Program-made: the position numbers and the translations under genes | The notes under the pieces: generated by a model | Database searches by the model: none | What the model was told of the DNA's origin: nothing | What the model saw: only the letters and a program-made list of their open reading frames with translations | Origin: an uncultured Luteitalea sp. | Lineage (GTDB): Bacteria; Acidobacteriota; Vicinamibacteria; Vicinamibacterales; Vicinamibacteraceae | Assembly: GCA_934541105.1 (NCBI GenBank) | Contig: CAKTDA010000005.1 | Location: 248,001-312,000, forward strand | DNA length: 64,000 bases | Direction of reading: 5' to 3' | Part shown: positions 56,459-64,000 of the stretch, piece by piece | Layout of the letters: each line of letters begins with the position of its first letter | How positions within the stretch are numbered: position 1 is the stretch's first letter

Positions 56459-58744
56459 TCAGAGTCCTTCCCGCGTGGCGGGCAGCGCCGCGGAGTCGCG
56501 CGTGTCGAGATGGGCGCGCCACAGCGCGCCCTGCGCGAGGCCGACGAGCGCGCGCTTGCAGCGCGGGCACAACTGCTGGTAGTGCGTGCCGTCGGGCAGT
56601 TCGTAGCGGAAGCCCAGCTCGCGCTCGACGACCTGGAGGTCGCGCACCATCATCGCCGGCGCGTAGGCCGTGCCGCACCGATGGCAGTGCGCCTGATCCC
56701 CCCGCGCACCGGCTTCCTTGTAGAAGCCCACGCCGAGCTGTGCCGGGCGCTGGAACACGTGGAAGAACTTGCCGAACGGCAGGTACAGCAGCGTGAAGAT
56801 CACCGTCACCGCGTGCAGGATCGCCAGGAAGTCGTAGCCGTAGCCCTTCATCCAGGTGTAGCTCGCGGTGAGCATCAGGCCGGTGACGCTGATGGCAAAC
56901 AGCAGCAGCAGCGGGAGGATGTCCTGCCCGAACTGCTGCGCCGCGGCGGCGCCGTGGTCCACCATGCGTCGCCGGAACGCGAGCATCACGCCCGCGATGA
57001 CGAGCAGCGACGACCACACGAGGCCGTGGAAGGCGAGGAACGCGATGATCGACTCGATGCGGAAGTCCTGCACCGGCAGGCCGAAGACGTAGGCCCTGTA
57101 CGACTCGAGATCGCCGGGCACCGTCTCGAAGTGGACCCAGCCCCACACGAGCGGGAACGTGATGGCGGCCGCGAGGATGCAGCCCCACATGATCAACAAG
57201 TGCGCGGCGCCGCGCAGCGACGCGCGACGGAAGATGAAGCGGTTTGCCGCGAACTCCACGAGCCCGCGCCGCCCGAGCTGCGCGAGATTCGGGGCCAGCC
57301 GGCCACGCATGGCGAACGCCTGCCAGCCGCGCCGCCAGTACATCCGCGTCGGCGGCCGGTTGAGCCACATCGCATACCGGTAGGTGATGCCGAAGGCCGC
57401 GAACAACGTCGCGAACGTGTAACCGACGAGTGCCGCGTCGAAGTTCTGCAGCCGGCGGGATCCGACGACGACCGCCGCGGCGGTGGCGAGCGTGACGAGC
57501 ACGGCCCAGGCACCCGCCCGCGTGCGCTCGACACGCTGGCGCGCCGCGGGCGAGAGCGTGACGCGCGCGGCGGCGTCGCCGGGCTCGAACACGCGCCTGT
57601 TGGCGTACCACAGCGCCACGGCCGTCGCCGACAGCAACAGGAACCCCGGCCACACGACGCCGAGGCGATCGTGGAAGGCGCCGAGGAGGATCGGCGGAAA
57701 GAAGCCGCCGAGCCCGCCGAGTGCCCCGACGAGTCCGGTGACCGTGCCGACCTCGGTCGGGAAGCGCTCCGGCACCAGCTTGAAGACCGCGCCGTTGCCG
57801 AGCCCGAGCAGCGCCGCGCACGCGAGCGCGCCGACCGTGAACGGCACCATCGACGGCACCGCGAGCAGCAAGGCGAACACCGCCACGCCGGCAAACACCC
57901 ACGACAGCACCTGGGCGCCGCCGATGCGGTCCGAGAGCCAGCCGCCGACGGGCCGCAGCAGCGTGGCGAGCACGACGAACCCCGCCGCGCGGAACCCCGC
58001 GTCGGCAGGCGACAACCCGAACTGCACGCGCAGGAGCGTGGGCAGGTAGATCGAGAAGGCGACAAAGCCGCCGAACGTGAGGAAGTAGAACGCGCCGAGC
58101 AGCCACGCCACCGGTTCGCGCCGCAGCACGCCGAACATCGCCTCGAACGACGAGGGGCGCACCGTGGACGGCGCGTTGCGTGCGAACGCGTAGAAGATGC
58201 CGGCCCAGGCGAGCAGCGCGACCCCGACCCCCTGGAACACGCGCTCCCAGCCGAACGACGCCGCGACGAGCGGCCCGCCGAACACGGCCGCCGACTGGCC
58301 CATCAGACCGAGGCCGTAGATGCCGAGCGCCGTGCCCTGTCGGGCCGGCGGCGTCCAGCGCGACACGAAGCCGACGCCAATCGAGAACGACGACCCCGCG
58401 AGACCGATGAAGAACGCCGACGCCACGAGCGTCGCGTAACTCGACGTGAACGTGACGATCCACGCGGCGACTGCCGACACCACGAGCAGGATCGTGAACA
58501 TCGACCGGCCGCCGTACCGGTCGGTGAGGATGCCCATCGGCAGCCGCGCCAGCGAACCGAGGAGCACGGGCACGGCGACGAGCAGTGCCGTCTGCGTGGC
58601 CGTGAGGCCGTACAGGCTGCCGAACACGGAGGCGAGCCCGCCGACGAGCCCCCACGCCATGAAGCTCAGTGCGAACGAGATCGTCGCGAGCCCCAGTGCG
58701 CGTCTCGCGCTGGCATCCGATGCATCAGCCGTCCCTTGCGCCAC
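56459..58744 (-). CDS. NarK-type nitrate/nitrite MFS transporter fused to a four-histidine membrane domain and Cys4 tail
   Basis: A 761-residue fusion. The GTG start has GGAGGG six bases upstream. Residues 15-385 are a 12-helix MFS transporter with the two nitrate-porter signatures (GLAGSSFSIGVGF, 114-126, and GGLGGFFPP, 343-351). Residues about 410-665 add five or six more helices with His515, His573, His644 and His662 placed as in bis-haem b subunits such as NarI. The tail holds two CxxC pairs (687/690 and 726/729), a probable zinc or iron site. A quinol-oxidising haem b subunit linked to nitrate import is the natural reading. I know of no common description of this three-part chain. Confidence 0.85.
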   Translation of the reverse strand: MAQGTADASDASARRALGLATISFALSFMAWGLVGGLASVFGSLYGLTATQTALLVAVPVLLGSLARLPMGILTDRYGGRSMFTILLVVSAVAAWIVTFTSSYATLVASAFFIGLAGSSFSIGVGFVSRWTPPARQGTALGIYGLGLMGQSAAVFGGPLVAASFGWERVFQGVGVALLAWAGIFYAFARNAPSTVRPSSFEAMFGVLRREPVAWLLGAFYFLTFGGFVAFSIYLPTLLRVQFGLSPADAGFRAAGFVVLATLLRPVGGWLSDRIGGAQVLSWVFAGVAVFALLLAVPSMVPFTVGALACAALLGLGNGAVFKLVPERFPTEVGTVTGLVGALGGLGGFFPPILLGAFHDRLGVVWPGFLLLSATAVALWYANRRVFEPGDAAARVTLSPAARQRVERTRAGAWAVLVTLATAAAVVVGSRRLQNFDAALVGYTFATLFAAFGITYRYAMWLNRPPTRMYWRRGWQAFAMRGRLAPNLAQLGRRGLVEFAANRFIFRRASLRGAAHLLIMWGCILAAAITFPLVWGWVHFETVPGDLESYRAYVFGLPVQDFRIESIIAFLAFHGLVWSSLLVIAGVMLAFRRRMVDHGAAAAQQFGQDILPLLLLFAISVTGLMLTASYTWMKGYGYDFLAILHAVTVIFTLLYLPFGKFFHVFQRPAQLGVGFYKEAGARGDQAHCHRCGTAYAPAMMVRDLQVVERELGFRYELPDGTHYQQLCPRCKRALVGLAQGALWRAHLDTRDSAALPATREGL

Positions 58745-58804
58745 TCGATGCCCTCCTCGGGCCTGCCCAGTCTTTTGCGATGGCGCGTCGATGTCAAGGA
58801 AGGG

Positions 58805-59158
58805 CTAGCCCAACCCCCGCTGCACCTTGGCCACGAGGCGATCGTTCTGCAGCACCGCGTGCACGACGCGCCCGTCCGCCGTGGCCCAGACGAGCGTTCG
58901 CGTCTGCGCACCCGGCATCTCCGAACGGTTCACCTCGCGATAGTGGGGGCCGAGCACCCGCACGAGCGCCGCCGCGCTCATGCCCTGATGGAGCTGCTCG
59001 AAGATGGCCGCGCTGAGGTCGCGCGCGGCCGTTGCGCCGCGGCCACGGCGCGCGAAGCGGGCGCCGATCCGGCTGATCAACGGCCGGCCGAGGCGGTACA
59101 CCAGTGCCGCAGCTCCCGTGGCCACCGTGGCACCGAGCGCGTAGCGCCGTGCCGTCAC
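58805..59158 (-). CDS. Small envelope protein with BamE/SmpA-like region (117 aa)
   Basis: Starts at a GTG overlapping the upstream gene's stop by 4 bp. One hydrophobic segment (YALGATVATGAAALVYRLG) forms an N-terminal anchor. The C-terminal part (GMSAAALVRVLGPHYREVN, then TLVWATADGRVVHAVLQNDRLVAKVQ) resembles the BamE/SmpA fold, in which a helical GMSxxxV motif precedes three strands. No lipobox is present. The resemblance is weak and the function unknown. It is the last gene of the operon read from the ECF-type promoter at 60508-60535. Confidence 0.6.
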   Translation of the reverse strand: MTARRYALGATVATGAAALVYRLGRPLISRIGARFARRGRGATAARDLSAAIFEQLHQGMSAAALVRVLGPHYREVNRSEMPGAQTRTLVWATADGRVVHAVLQNDRLVAKVQRGLG

Positions 59159-59523
59159 AGGGCTTCGCCCTCGCACTCCGGGCAGCGGATCTCCAGGTAC
59201 TCGAGGGCGCGGCGCACCGCGTGGACTGGCAGGTCCTCGACGCGCTCGGCCTCGTCGATCTCCACGATCTCGCCCCACTGATCGGCAACGACGAGCAGCG
59301 GGCGCGTGCTGCCGCCGATGGGCTCGGTGGTGACGATGCAGACGGCCGAGAGCGCAGCCGGATCGGGGACGGCCCGTCCGAGAGCCGCGGCGGCAGTCTC
59401 GGCCGGGTGGCCGGCGGTAGACAGCACCACGACGTTCCGGCGCTGCCAGTGCGTGTCGTAGCGGGCCGTGTCGCCCTGGACGGTGGTCACCGCGAAGTGC
59501 GGAACGAGGTCACCCTTCTGCAT
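59155..59523 (-). CDS. Thioredoxin-fold protein without active-site CxxC (122 aa)
   Basis: The N-terminus MQKGDLVPHFAVTTVQGDTARY is the opening of AhpC/TSA-type redoxins (KxGDxxPxFxxxxxxG). The following strand ends NVVVLSTAGHP, where a peroxiredoxin or thioredoxin would carry its catalytic cysteine, so it looks catalytically altered. A single CPEC pair is found at the very C-terminus (residues 114-117). No signal peptide. It may bind a metal or partner through CPEC. It is co-operonic with the cupredoxin gene, 49 bp upstream. Confidence 0.65.
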   Translation of the reverse strand: MQKGDLVPHFAVTTVQGDTARYDTHWQRRNVVVLSTAGHPAETAAAALGRAVPDPAALSAVCIVTTEPIGGSTRPLLVVADQWGEIVEIDEAERVEDLPVHAVRRALEYLEIRCPECEGEAL

Positions 59524-59572
59524 CGACCATCTCCGGGCCGCGCCGTCCGAGGAGCCGCCGACCGGCGCCTGC

Positions 59573-59899
59573 TCACCGCACGTCCACGCGCCCCGACATC
59601 GTCGGGTGCAGCGTGCAGACGTACGGCAGCGCTGCCGTACCGCTGGCGGTCCATCGCCACGTCTCGCCCGGCGCGATGGTGCCCGAGTCGAGCGCGCGTT
59701 CGGCCGATGTTACCGTATGCGGCACGAGATCGGCGTTGACCCACGCGATCGTGTCGCCGCGTTCGACGACGAGCGCGGCCGGGCTGAAGCGCATGGCCTC
59801 GATCTGCACGGTGTGCGTGCGCGGCGCGGGTCGGCACGAGGCGGCGACGACGAGGCCGAGGATCAGCACCATCGTCGCCACGACCGCATGCCGGCGCAT
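59573..59899 (-). CDS. Exported cupredoxin (plastocyanin/azurin-like)
   Basis: A 108-residue blue-copper-like protein with a signal peptide or lipoprotein-like start (VLILGLVVAASCRP, where the Cys could be a lipobox Cys). The beta-sandwich pattern is complete, and the copper ligands are visible: His in PHTV near residue 61, and Cys, His and Met in CTLHPTM near the C-terminus. It is a probable periplasmic electron carrier or copper-binding protein. Its ATG overlaps the upstream DUF4142 stop by one base (TGATG). Confidence 0.87.
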   Translation of the reverse strand: MRRHAVVATMVLILGLVVAASCRPAPRTHTVQIEAMRFSPAALVVERGDTIAWVNADLVPHTVTSAERALDSGTIAPGETWRWTASGTAALPYVCTLHPTMSGRVDVR

Positions 59900-60426
59900 C
59901 AGTGCGCCTTCCCCTGGGCCGCCTGCAGCCGCTTCGCGTGCTCGAGGTGCGCGACGAACGCCGGCCGCACCTTCACGAGGAGCGCCTTCAGTTCGGCGTT
60001 GCTTGCCGATGGGATCAGCTGCGTGTCGAGCGCGTCGATGACCTGCTGGTGATAGGCGACCTCGTGCGCCACGTACGCGCGGTCGAACGCGCCTCCCTTC
60101 AGCGTGCGCAGTGTGGCCAGGTGCTTGTCGCCTCCGGCCTTCAGCGCGCGGCTCGTGTCGTTCTCCTTCGGCGTGACCTTCAGCTTCGTCGCGAGATTCA
60201 CGGCCGACGTGTTGACCGCGGTGTGGTCGGTGACCATCAGGGTGGCGAACTGTTTCACGGCGTCGCTGCCGGCCTGCGCAGCCGCCAGCTTGCCCGCATC
60301 GACATCCACCTGATTCGCCGTGACGACAATCGCCGCAATCTGCGCATCGTCGAGCGCCTGGGCTCCCGCCGTCATCGGCACGCACAGCAGCAGCCCGGCG
60401 AACACGCCGGTCCATGAGCGGATCAT
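59899..60426 (-). CDS. Exported DUF4142 protein
   Basis: A 175-residue protein with GGGAG seven bases before the ATG and a signal peptide (TGVFAGLLLCVPMTAGAQA). The mature part is a four-helix bundle of the DUF4142 (ferritin-like) type, with FATLMVTDHTAVN around residue 60 and FDRAYVAHEVAYHQQVID around residue 120. The histidines in these helices could bind metal. Members are widespread in stress-related operons but lack a defined function. It is the first gene of the operon controlled by the ECF-type promoter at 60508-60535. Confidence 0.88.
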   Translation of the reverse strand: MIRSWTGVFAGLLLCVPMTAGAQALDDAQIAAIVVTANQVDVDAGKLAAAQAGSDAVKQFATLMVTDHTAVNTSAVNLATKLKVTPKENDTSRALKAGGDKHLATLRTLKGGAFDRAYVAHEVAYHQQVIDALDTQLIPSASNAELKALLVKVRPAFVAHLEHAKRLQAAQGKAH

Positions 60427-60507
60427 TGCAACACTCCCTCGTGCGGCATGCCGGGATGGCATACCGGTGCGCGTGCCGGACCTGATGGCCTCGGTCGCCC
60501 ACACCCG

Positions 60508-60535
60508 TTGGAGGGCGCACGCTCGAAAAGGTGAC
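60508..60535 (-). promoter_or_regulatory. ECF-type promoter upstream of the DUF4142 operon
   Basis: Minus strand: GTCACCTTTTCG, ten bases, CTCCAA. The same two blocks with the same spacing occur upstream of the neighbouring sigma-factor gene. The leader to the start at 60426 would be about 75 nt. Confidence 0.6.
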
Positions 60536-60550
60536 GCCGTCCGCGGCGTG

Positions 60551-61432
60551 TCAGTCTCTGGCGGGATCGTCGTCGTCGGCGGCGACGGGTGCCGGCGTCG
60601 CGGCGTCGAGGATGTACAGGGCGGCGCTGATGCCTTCCTCGACGCGGCTGGCGTGCTGCTGGATGGTGCAGAGATGATCGAGCGCGTCGAGACCGTCGAG
60701 TGCCGACTGCAGTTCGCGGCGCATCGCATCGACCTGCGCGCGCGTCAACCGTACGTCGCGTGCAGCGTCGATCTTCGCGAACACCCCGGCGACGATGCGA
60801 TCGCAGCGCGGGCGGTGGAACCGGAACGCATCGGGAGCGTCGGCGCCGGTGCGTTCGAGGAGGCGCTGGCGCAGCGTCGCGCGGCCGCGCGACAGCCGGG
60901 TCTTGACGACGTCCTCACTGACGTCGAGGCAGTCCGCAGTCTCGGCCGTGCTGAGTCCCTCGACCTCCCGCAGCATGAACACCTCGCGCATGCCGTCGGG
61001 CAGCGAGTCGATTGCCCATTCGAGCAGGAGCCGCAGTTCGGCGCTGAAGGCCTCTCGTTCCGGGTTCTCGGAAGGGTGTCGGGACATGAACGGCACCACG
61101 TTCGGATGATCCTCGTCGAAAGTGTCGTGGACGGGACGGCGCACGCGCGCGAGCGCCTCGTTGATGGCGATTCGCGTCAGCCATGTCGAGAACCGCGCCG
61201 TGTGGTGGAACTGGCGCAGGTGCGTGAACGCATTGACGAACGCCTGCTGCATCACGTCCTCGGCCTCGACCTCGTCGCGGACGATGCTGCGCGCGGCGCG
61301 GTAGATGCGCTCGTTGTAGCGGCGCATCAGGGGTTCGAAGGCGGCCGTGTGTCCGGCCAGTACCTGCTGGATCAGAAGGTCGTCGTCGGCGCCGGCGGGA
61401 TCTGGCGCCGCAGGGTTCGGAATCGGTATCAC
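60551..61432 (-). CDS. ECF RNA polymerase sigma factor with C-terminal extension
   Basis: A 293-residue sigma-70-family factor starting at a GTG with GAGG six bases upstream. Region 2 is near residues 25-95 (YNERIYRAARSIVRDEVEAEDVMQQAFVNA), and region 4 is near 140-192 (LPDGMREVFMLREVEGLST, then LDVSEDVVKTRLSRGRATL). A further 100 residues follow, helical, with HRPRCDRIV at its start. Normal ECF factors end near 190, so the tail may replace an anti-sigma factor as the sensory part; no anti-sigma gene is adjacent. It shares a promoter motif with the downstream operon, which is therefore its probable regulon. Confidence 0.9.
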   Translation of the reverse strand: MIPIPNPAAPDPAGADDDLLIQQVLAGHTAAFEPLMRRYNERIYRAARSIVRDEVEAEDVMQQAFVNAFTHLRQFHHTARFSTWLTRIAINEALARVRRPVHDTFDEDHPNVVPFMSRHPSENPEREAFSAELRLLLEWAIDSLPDGMREVFMLREVEGLSTAETADCLDVSEDVVKTRLSRGRATLRQRLLERTGADAPDAFRFHRPRCDRIVAGVFAKIDAARDVRLTRAQVDAMRRELQSALDGLDALDHLCTIQQHASRVEEGISAALYILDAATPAPVAADDDDPARD

Positions 61433-61447
61433 GGGTGTCCTCGATCA

Positions 61448-61475
61448 TTGGAGTCGGCACTGCCGAAAAGGTGAC
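61448..61475 (-). promoter_or_regulatory. ECF-type promoter upstream of the sigma-factor gene (autoregulation)
   Basis: Minus strand: GTCACCTTTTCG, ten bases, CTCCAA, identical in both blocks to the motif at 60508-60535. The predicted transcript starts only about 10 nt before the start codon at 61432. Confidence 0.6.
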
Positions 61476-61504
61476 ACGACCCTTCTACAGCGTACTCCCC
61501 ACGC

Positions 61505-63298
61505 TCATCGATACAACCCGAGTTCCACGGCGCCATCCTCGAGCGTGGACCTCGCCAGCGCATCAGGTGGCGTGTGGCGGTGCGTCCGGGCGAGGTGCAG
61601 CGTGGCCCACGTGATCGCGAGCATGGTGACGGCGACCGCTGGCGAGCGCTGCTCGATGCCGGAGACTACGGCGGCGACGATGAGGGCGCCCGGCAGGGCG
61701 AGGACCGGCAGCGCCTTGGCGGCGTCGGTGACAGGCGCATCCTCCACGAGCGGCACCGTCTGCTGGCGGAGCACGACGGCTTCGACGAGGACCAGCGCGA
61801 GCATCGCGCCGACGATGGCATGTTGCAGCGCGCCGGCCCAGCCGAACAGCTGCGCATAGACCGGCAGGAGGCAGGCGATTGGCGCGCACGCCACGAGTGT
61901 GGCTCCGGCACTGACTCCGGTTTCGTAGGCAGTGCGGTTGCCCGTCCACGTCAGGGCGTGGACCCAGGCGGCCTGTGCGTCGGCGCCGCGCCGCCGCGCC
62001 GCCCGGGCGCCGCCAGCCACGCAGACGATCAGCAGCGCCTGCACCGACAGCAGCGTCAACGAGGCCTCGCCGAGACGGCTGCGCAGCGGCGGTTCCTCGA
62101 ACAGCCCCACGGTGCCCGCGGCAAGGCCACCGGCGAGCCCCACCGCCAGCAGCAGGCGATGGGGCTGGCTGCGCAGCAGCGTGCGCCACGTGAAGCCGAA
62201 GCCTGCACGCGTTTCGGGTTGGGGCACCAGCGAGATGACGCGATCGACGGCCCGCACGAGCGCAGAGCGGCGCGTCGGCAGCAGCATCCCGCCCGGTGCG
62301 CGGAACCTGGCGTTCCACGCGGCGGCGACGATCGCGACGACGAGGAGGGCGGCAAGCGAGAGCGTCCCACGGCCCAGGGCGCCGTCGAGTGCCGGGGACA
62401 CCTTCGCGTAGTGCTGCAACTGCCGGTCGTTGTCTACGCGGATCCGCACCGGCATGCCGGCGGTGAGGGGGAGTTCCGCCACCCGGTGTCCAGCGAGCGC
62501 TTCGAACGCGCCCGTCCATGTCACCGGCGGCAGCCACCGTGTCACGGGGTGCGGCGTGATCGGCTGTGCGAGCGTGGCCTCGACGTTCACGCGATGCGTC
62601 CGCGCGTCGATCACCGCGGGCGGCGACAGCTGCCGCGCCGTCCACGAGGGCAGCAGGAAGAAGGCCACGACCGCCGTCACGACGAGCACGCCCTGCATGG
62701 CCGCCGACACGCGGAGGAACAGGCGCGGCCCGAGCACGGCCCACGATGCCTCGCGCAGCGCGACGACCGCCACGAATCCCGTCGCGCCCGCGAGCACGCC
62801 GGCGACGAACTGCCACAGCGTCAGGGCCTGCACGAGCCCCCACGACGCCTCGAGCCGGCCCACCGACACGATGGGGTACACGAGCGAGGGCAGGCCGCTC
62901 AGCAGCACGGCGGCGCCAAGGCCGAAGAGACCGGTGGCCGCCCACCGTGCAGCGACGATCCGTGCGTAGGGCAGCGGCAGCACGCCGAGGAACGCCGCAT
63001 CGCGCGCGTCGAGCGCAAGCCGGTCCCAGTGCACGAGCGCGACGAGCACCATCAGTACGAAGACCGCGCAGTGGAAGAGCAGGCGATCGTACAGGCCGCC
63101 GACCGCCGTGTCGCCCGGCATGGGCACAGGCGCGATGACGTACCGGGCGGCGATGAGGATCGTCACGAAGAGCCCGGGCGAGAGGAGCATCGCGACGACA
63201 ACCGCCAGGGGCTTGCCCGCTCCCGAACCGCCCTCCGGCGACAGGAAGCCCCGCAGGAAATGCGCGATGAGGCGTCGCGTCGTACCGGTCGTCCTCAT
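61505..63298 (-). CDS. ABC exporter membrane subunit (multi-pass, family not identified)
   Basis: A 597-residue protein with roughly 12 hydrophobic segments and a periplasmic-type loop between about residues 230 and 310. It overlaps the stop of the ABC ATPase gene by 4 bp (ATGA), so it is very probably its permease. It lacks the sequence features of the common ABC-2 families that I would recognise. The substrate is unknown. Confidence 0.75.
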   Translation of the reverse strand: MRTTGTTRRLIAHFLRGFLSPEGGSGAGKPLAVVVAMLLSPGLFVTILIAARYVIAPVPMPGDTAVGGLYDRLLFHCAVFVLMVLVALVHWDRLALDARDAAFLGVLPLPYARIVAARWAATGLFGLGAAVLLSGLPSLVYPIVSVGRLEASWGLVQALTLWQFVAGVLAGATGFVAVVALREASWAVLGPRLFLRVSAAMQGVLVVTAVVAFFLLPSWTARQLSPPAVIDARTHRVNVEATLAQPITPHPVTRWLPPVTWTGAFEALAGHRVAELPLTAGMPVRIRVDNDRQLQHYAKVSPALDGALGRGTLSLAALLVVAIVAAAWNARFRAPGGMLLPTRRSALVRAVDRVISLVPQPETRAGFGFTWRTLLRSQPHRLLLAVGLAGGLAAGTVGLFEEPPLRSRLGEASLTLLSVQALLIVCVAGGARAARRRGADAQAAWVHALTWTGNRTAYETGVSAGATLVACAPIACLLPVYAQLFGWAGALQHAIVGAMLALVLVEAVVLRQQTVPLVEDAPVTDAAKALPVLALPGALIVAAVVSGIEQRSPAVAVTMLAITWATLHLARTHRHTPPDALARSTLEDGAVELGLYR

Positions 63299-64000
63299 GC
63301 CCGCACCCGACGGACCACGTCGGTGATGTCACTCGCCGTGCGCTCCGGATCCTCGCGCAGCGCCAACTGTGCGAAGACGCGTTCGAGGGAGTCCTGCGAC
63401 AGCATGGTCCGCAGGTCACCCGGCGTGCCGGAGGCGACGCACGCGCCTTCGTGCAGCACGAGCACGCGCGAGCAGACGCGCTCGACGGTGTCGAGCACGT
63501 GCGAACTGTAGAGGATGGCCTTGCCCCCGCGCGCGAGACTGGCGACGAGATGGCGGAGGACGAGCGCGGTCGTCACGTCGAGCCCGGACTCGGGCTCGTC
63601 GAGGACGAGCACGTCGGGGTCGTGCAGCAGGGCGGCAATCAGCAGCACCTTCTGCTTCATGCCCTTCGAGTACCCGCTGACGTCGAGTTCGGCCGCACCA
63701 GCCATGCCGAAGAGTTCCAGCAGTGACGGGATGGTCTCGCGGATCGCGTGTGCCGGCAGGCCCCGCAGTTGTGCGATCAGTTCGAGGTGTTCACGCCCAG
63801 AGAGGTAGCCATAGAGCGCGGGCTCTTCCGGGACATAGCCGAGGCGCTGGCGATAGCCGACGAGGTCGTCGGCGATGTCGCGGCCCCGGAAACGTACGGC
63901 GCCGCGGCTCGGGTCGAGCAGGCCGGTGACGATGCGGGCCGTGGTGCTCTTGCCCGATCCGTTGGCGCCGAGATACCCGACGACTTCGCCCGGCCCGACG
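63295..64000 (-). CDS. ABC transporter ATP-binding protein, 5' truncated by the right edge
   Basis: The frame is open to the window end, so the N-terminus is missing. The visible 234 residues contain Walker A GANGSGKSTT, a Q-loop region with GYVPEEPALYGYLSGREHLE, signature YSKGMKQKV (a degenerate LSGGQ), Walker B DVLVLDEPESGLD and the switch His in LYSSHVLD. It is an exporter-type (CcmA/DRR-like) ATPase. It is translationally coupled to the downstream membrane subunit. The C-terminal tail (MLSQDSLERVFAQLALRED) is normal for the class. Confidence 0.93.
   Translation of the reverse strand, partial: VGPGEVVGYLGANGSGKSTTARIVTGLLDPSRGAVRFRGRDIADDLVGYRQRLGYVPEEPALYGYLSGREHLELIAQLRGLPAHAIRETIPSLLELFGMAGAAELDVSGYSKGMKQKVLLIAALLHDPDVLVLDEPESGLDVTTALVLRHLVASLARGGKAILYSSHVLDTVERVCSRVLVLHEGACVASGTPGDLRTMLSQDSLERVFAQLALREDPERTASDITDVVRRVRA

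Overview
The window is GC-rich, gene-dense chromosomal DNA from a Gram-negative bacterium, most likely an acidobacterium of the Vicinamibacteria (Luteitalea-like) type. This placement is inferred from the gene repertoire: a 1,204-residue carboxypeptidase-regulatory-domain TonB receptor beside FG-GAP/UnbV proteins, a PVC-type haem dehydrogenase, a PEP-CTERM protein, winged-helix/FHA regulators and many Tat-exported enzymes. No phage, plasmid, transposase, rRNA, tRNA or CRISPR array was recognised.

Layout. 1-2140: end of a sugar ABC importer operon (ATPase cut by the left edge, plus permease). 2450-3302: two coupled genes of unknown function. 3303-9427: GH15 enzyme, PEP-CTERM protein behind a -24/-12 promoter, Tat-exported TIM-barrel protein, double-BON protein, P1 peptidase. 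9439-16711: PVC-type cytochrome dehydrogenase with a coupled HEAT-like partner, polysaccharide deacetylase, rpiA, a small exported protein, Dabb protein, dienelactone hydrolase. 16848-27955: TonB receptor, a UnbV/redoxin/TPR fusion, a second CRTAC1 protein and a divergent ROK regulator, probably a nutrient-uptake locus.

28003-37518 is the most striking region. A winged-helix/FHA regulator diverges from a six-gene operon: FhaA-like protein, a 30-residue membrane microprotein, PP2C phosphatase with a C-terminal beta-helix, Ser/Thr kinase, a single-chain SEDS glycosyltransferase-transpeptidase fusion, and a second FHA protein. The order parallels the actinobacterial fhaA-fhaB-pstP-rodA-pbpA-pknA-pknB locus, so it probably couples phospho-signalling to peptidoglycan synthesis. 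A GAF-type sigma-54 activator converges on its end.

40135-47483: bifunctional trehalose synthase/phosphatase, MarR regulator, then a sialic-acid set (NanM-like mutarotase, MFS carrier, GH33 sialidase, NanA lyase). 47508-49882: GMC oxidoreductase with its small subunit. 50273-52558: YdeI/OmdA protein and a six-TM kinase. 52673-58744: a nitrate-reductase-like operon made of a NarK-type transporter fused to a four-histidine membrane domain, a molybdopterin subunit, a four-cluster ferredoxin, a Rieske protein and a small membrane protein. 58805-61432: an ECF sigma factor and a four-gene envelope/redox operon sharing one bipartite promoter motif. 61505-64000: an ABC exporter pair cut by the right edge.

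Two families of intergenic repeats recur: a 22-bp 10+2+10 palindrome (four copies with compensatory arm changes) and period-7 tandem repeats with three different units. Function calls rest on motifs read by eye; no database search was run.
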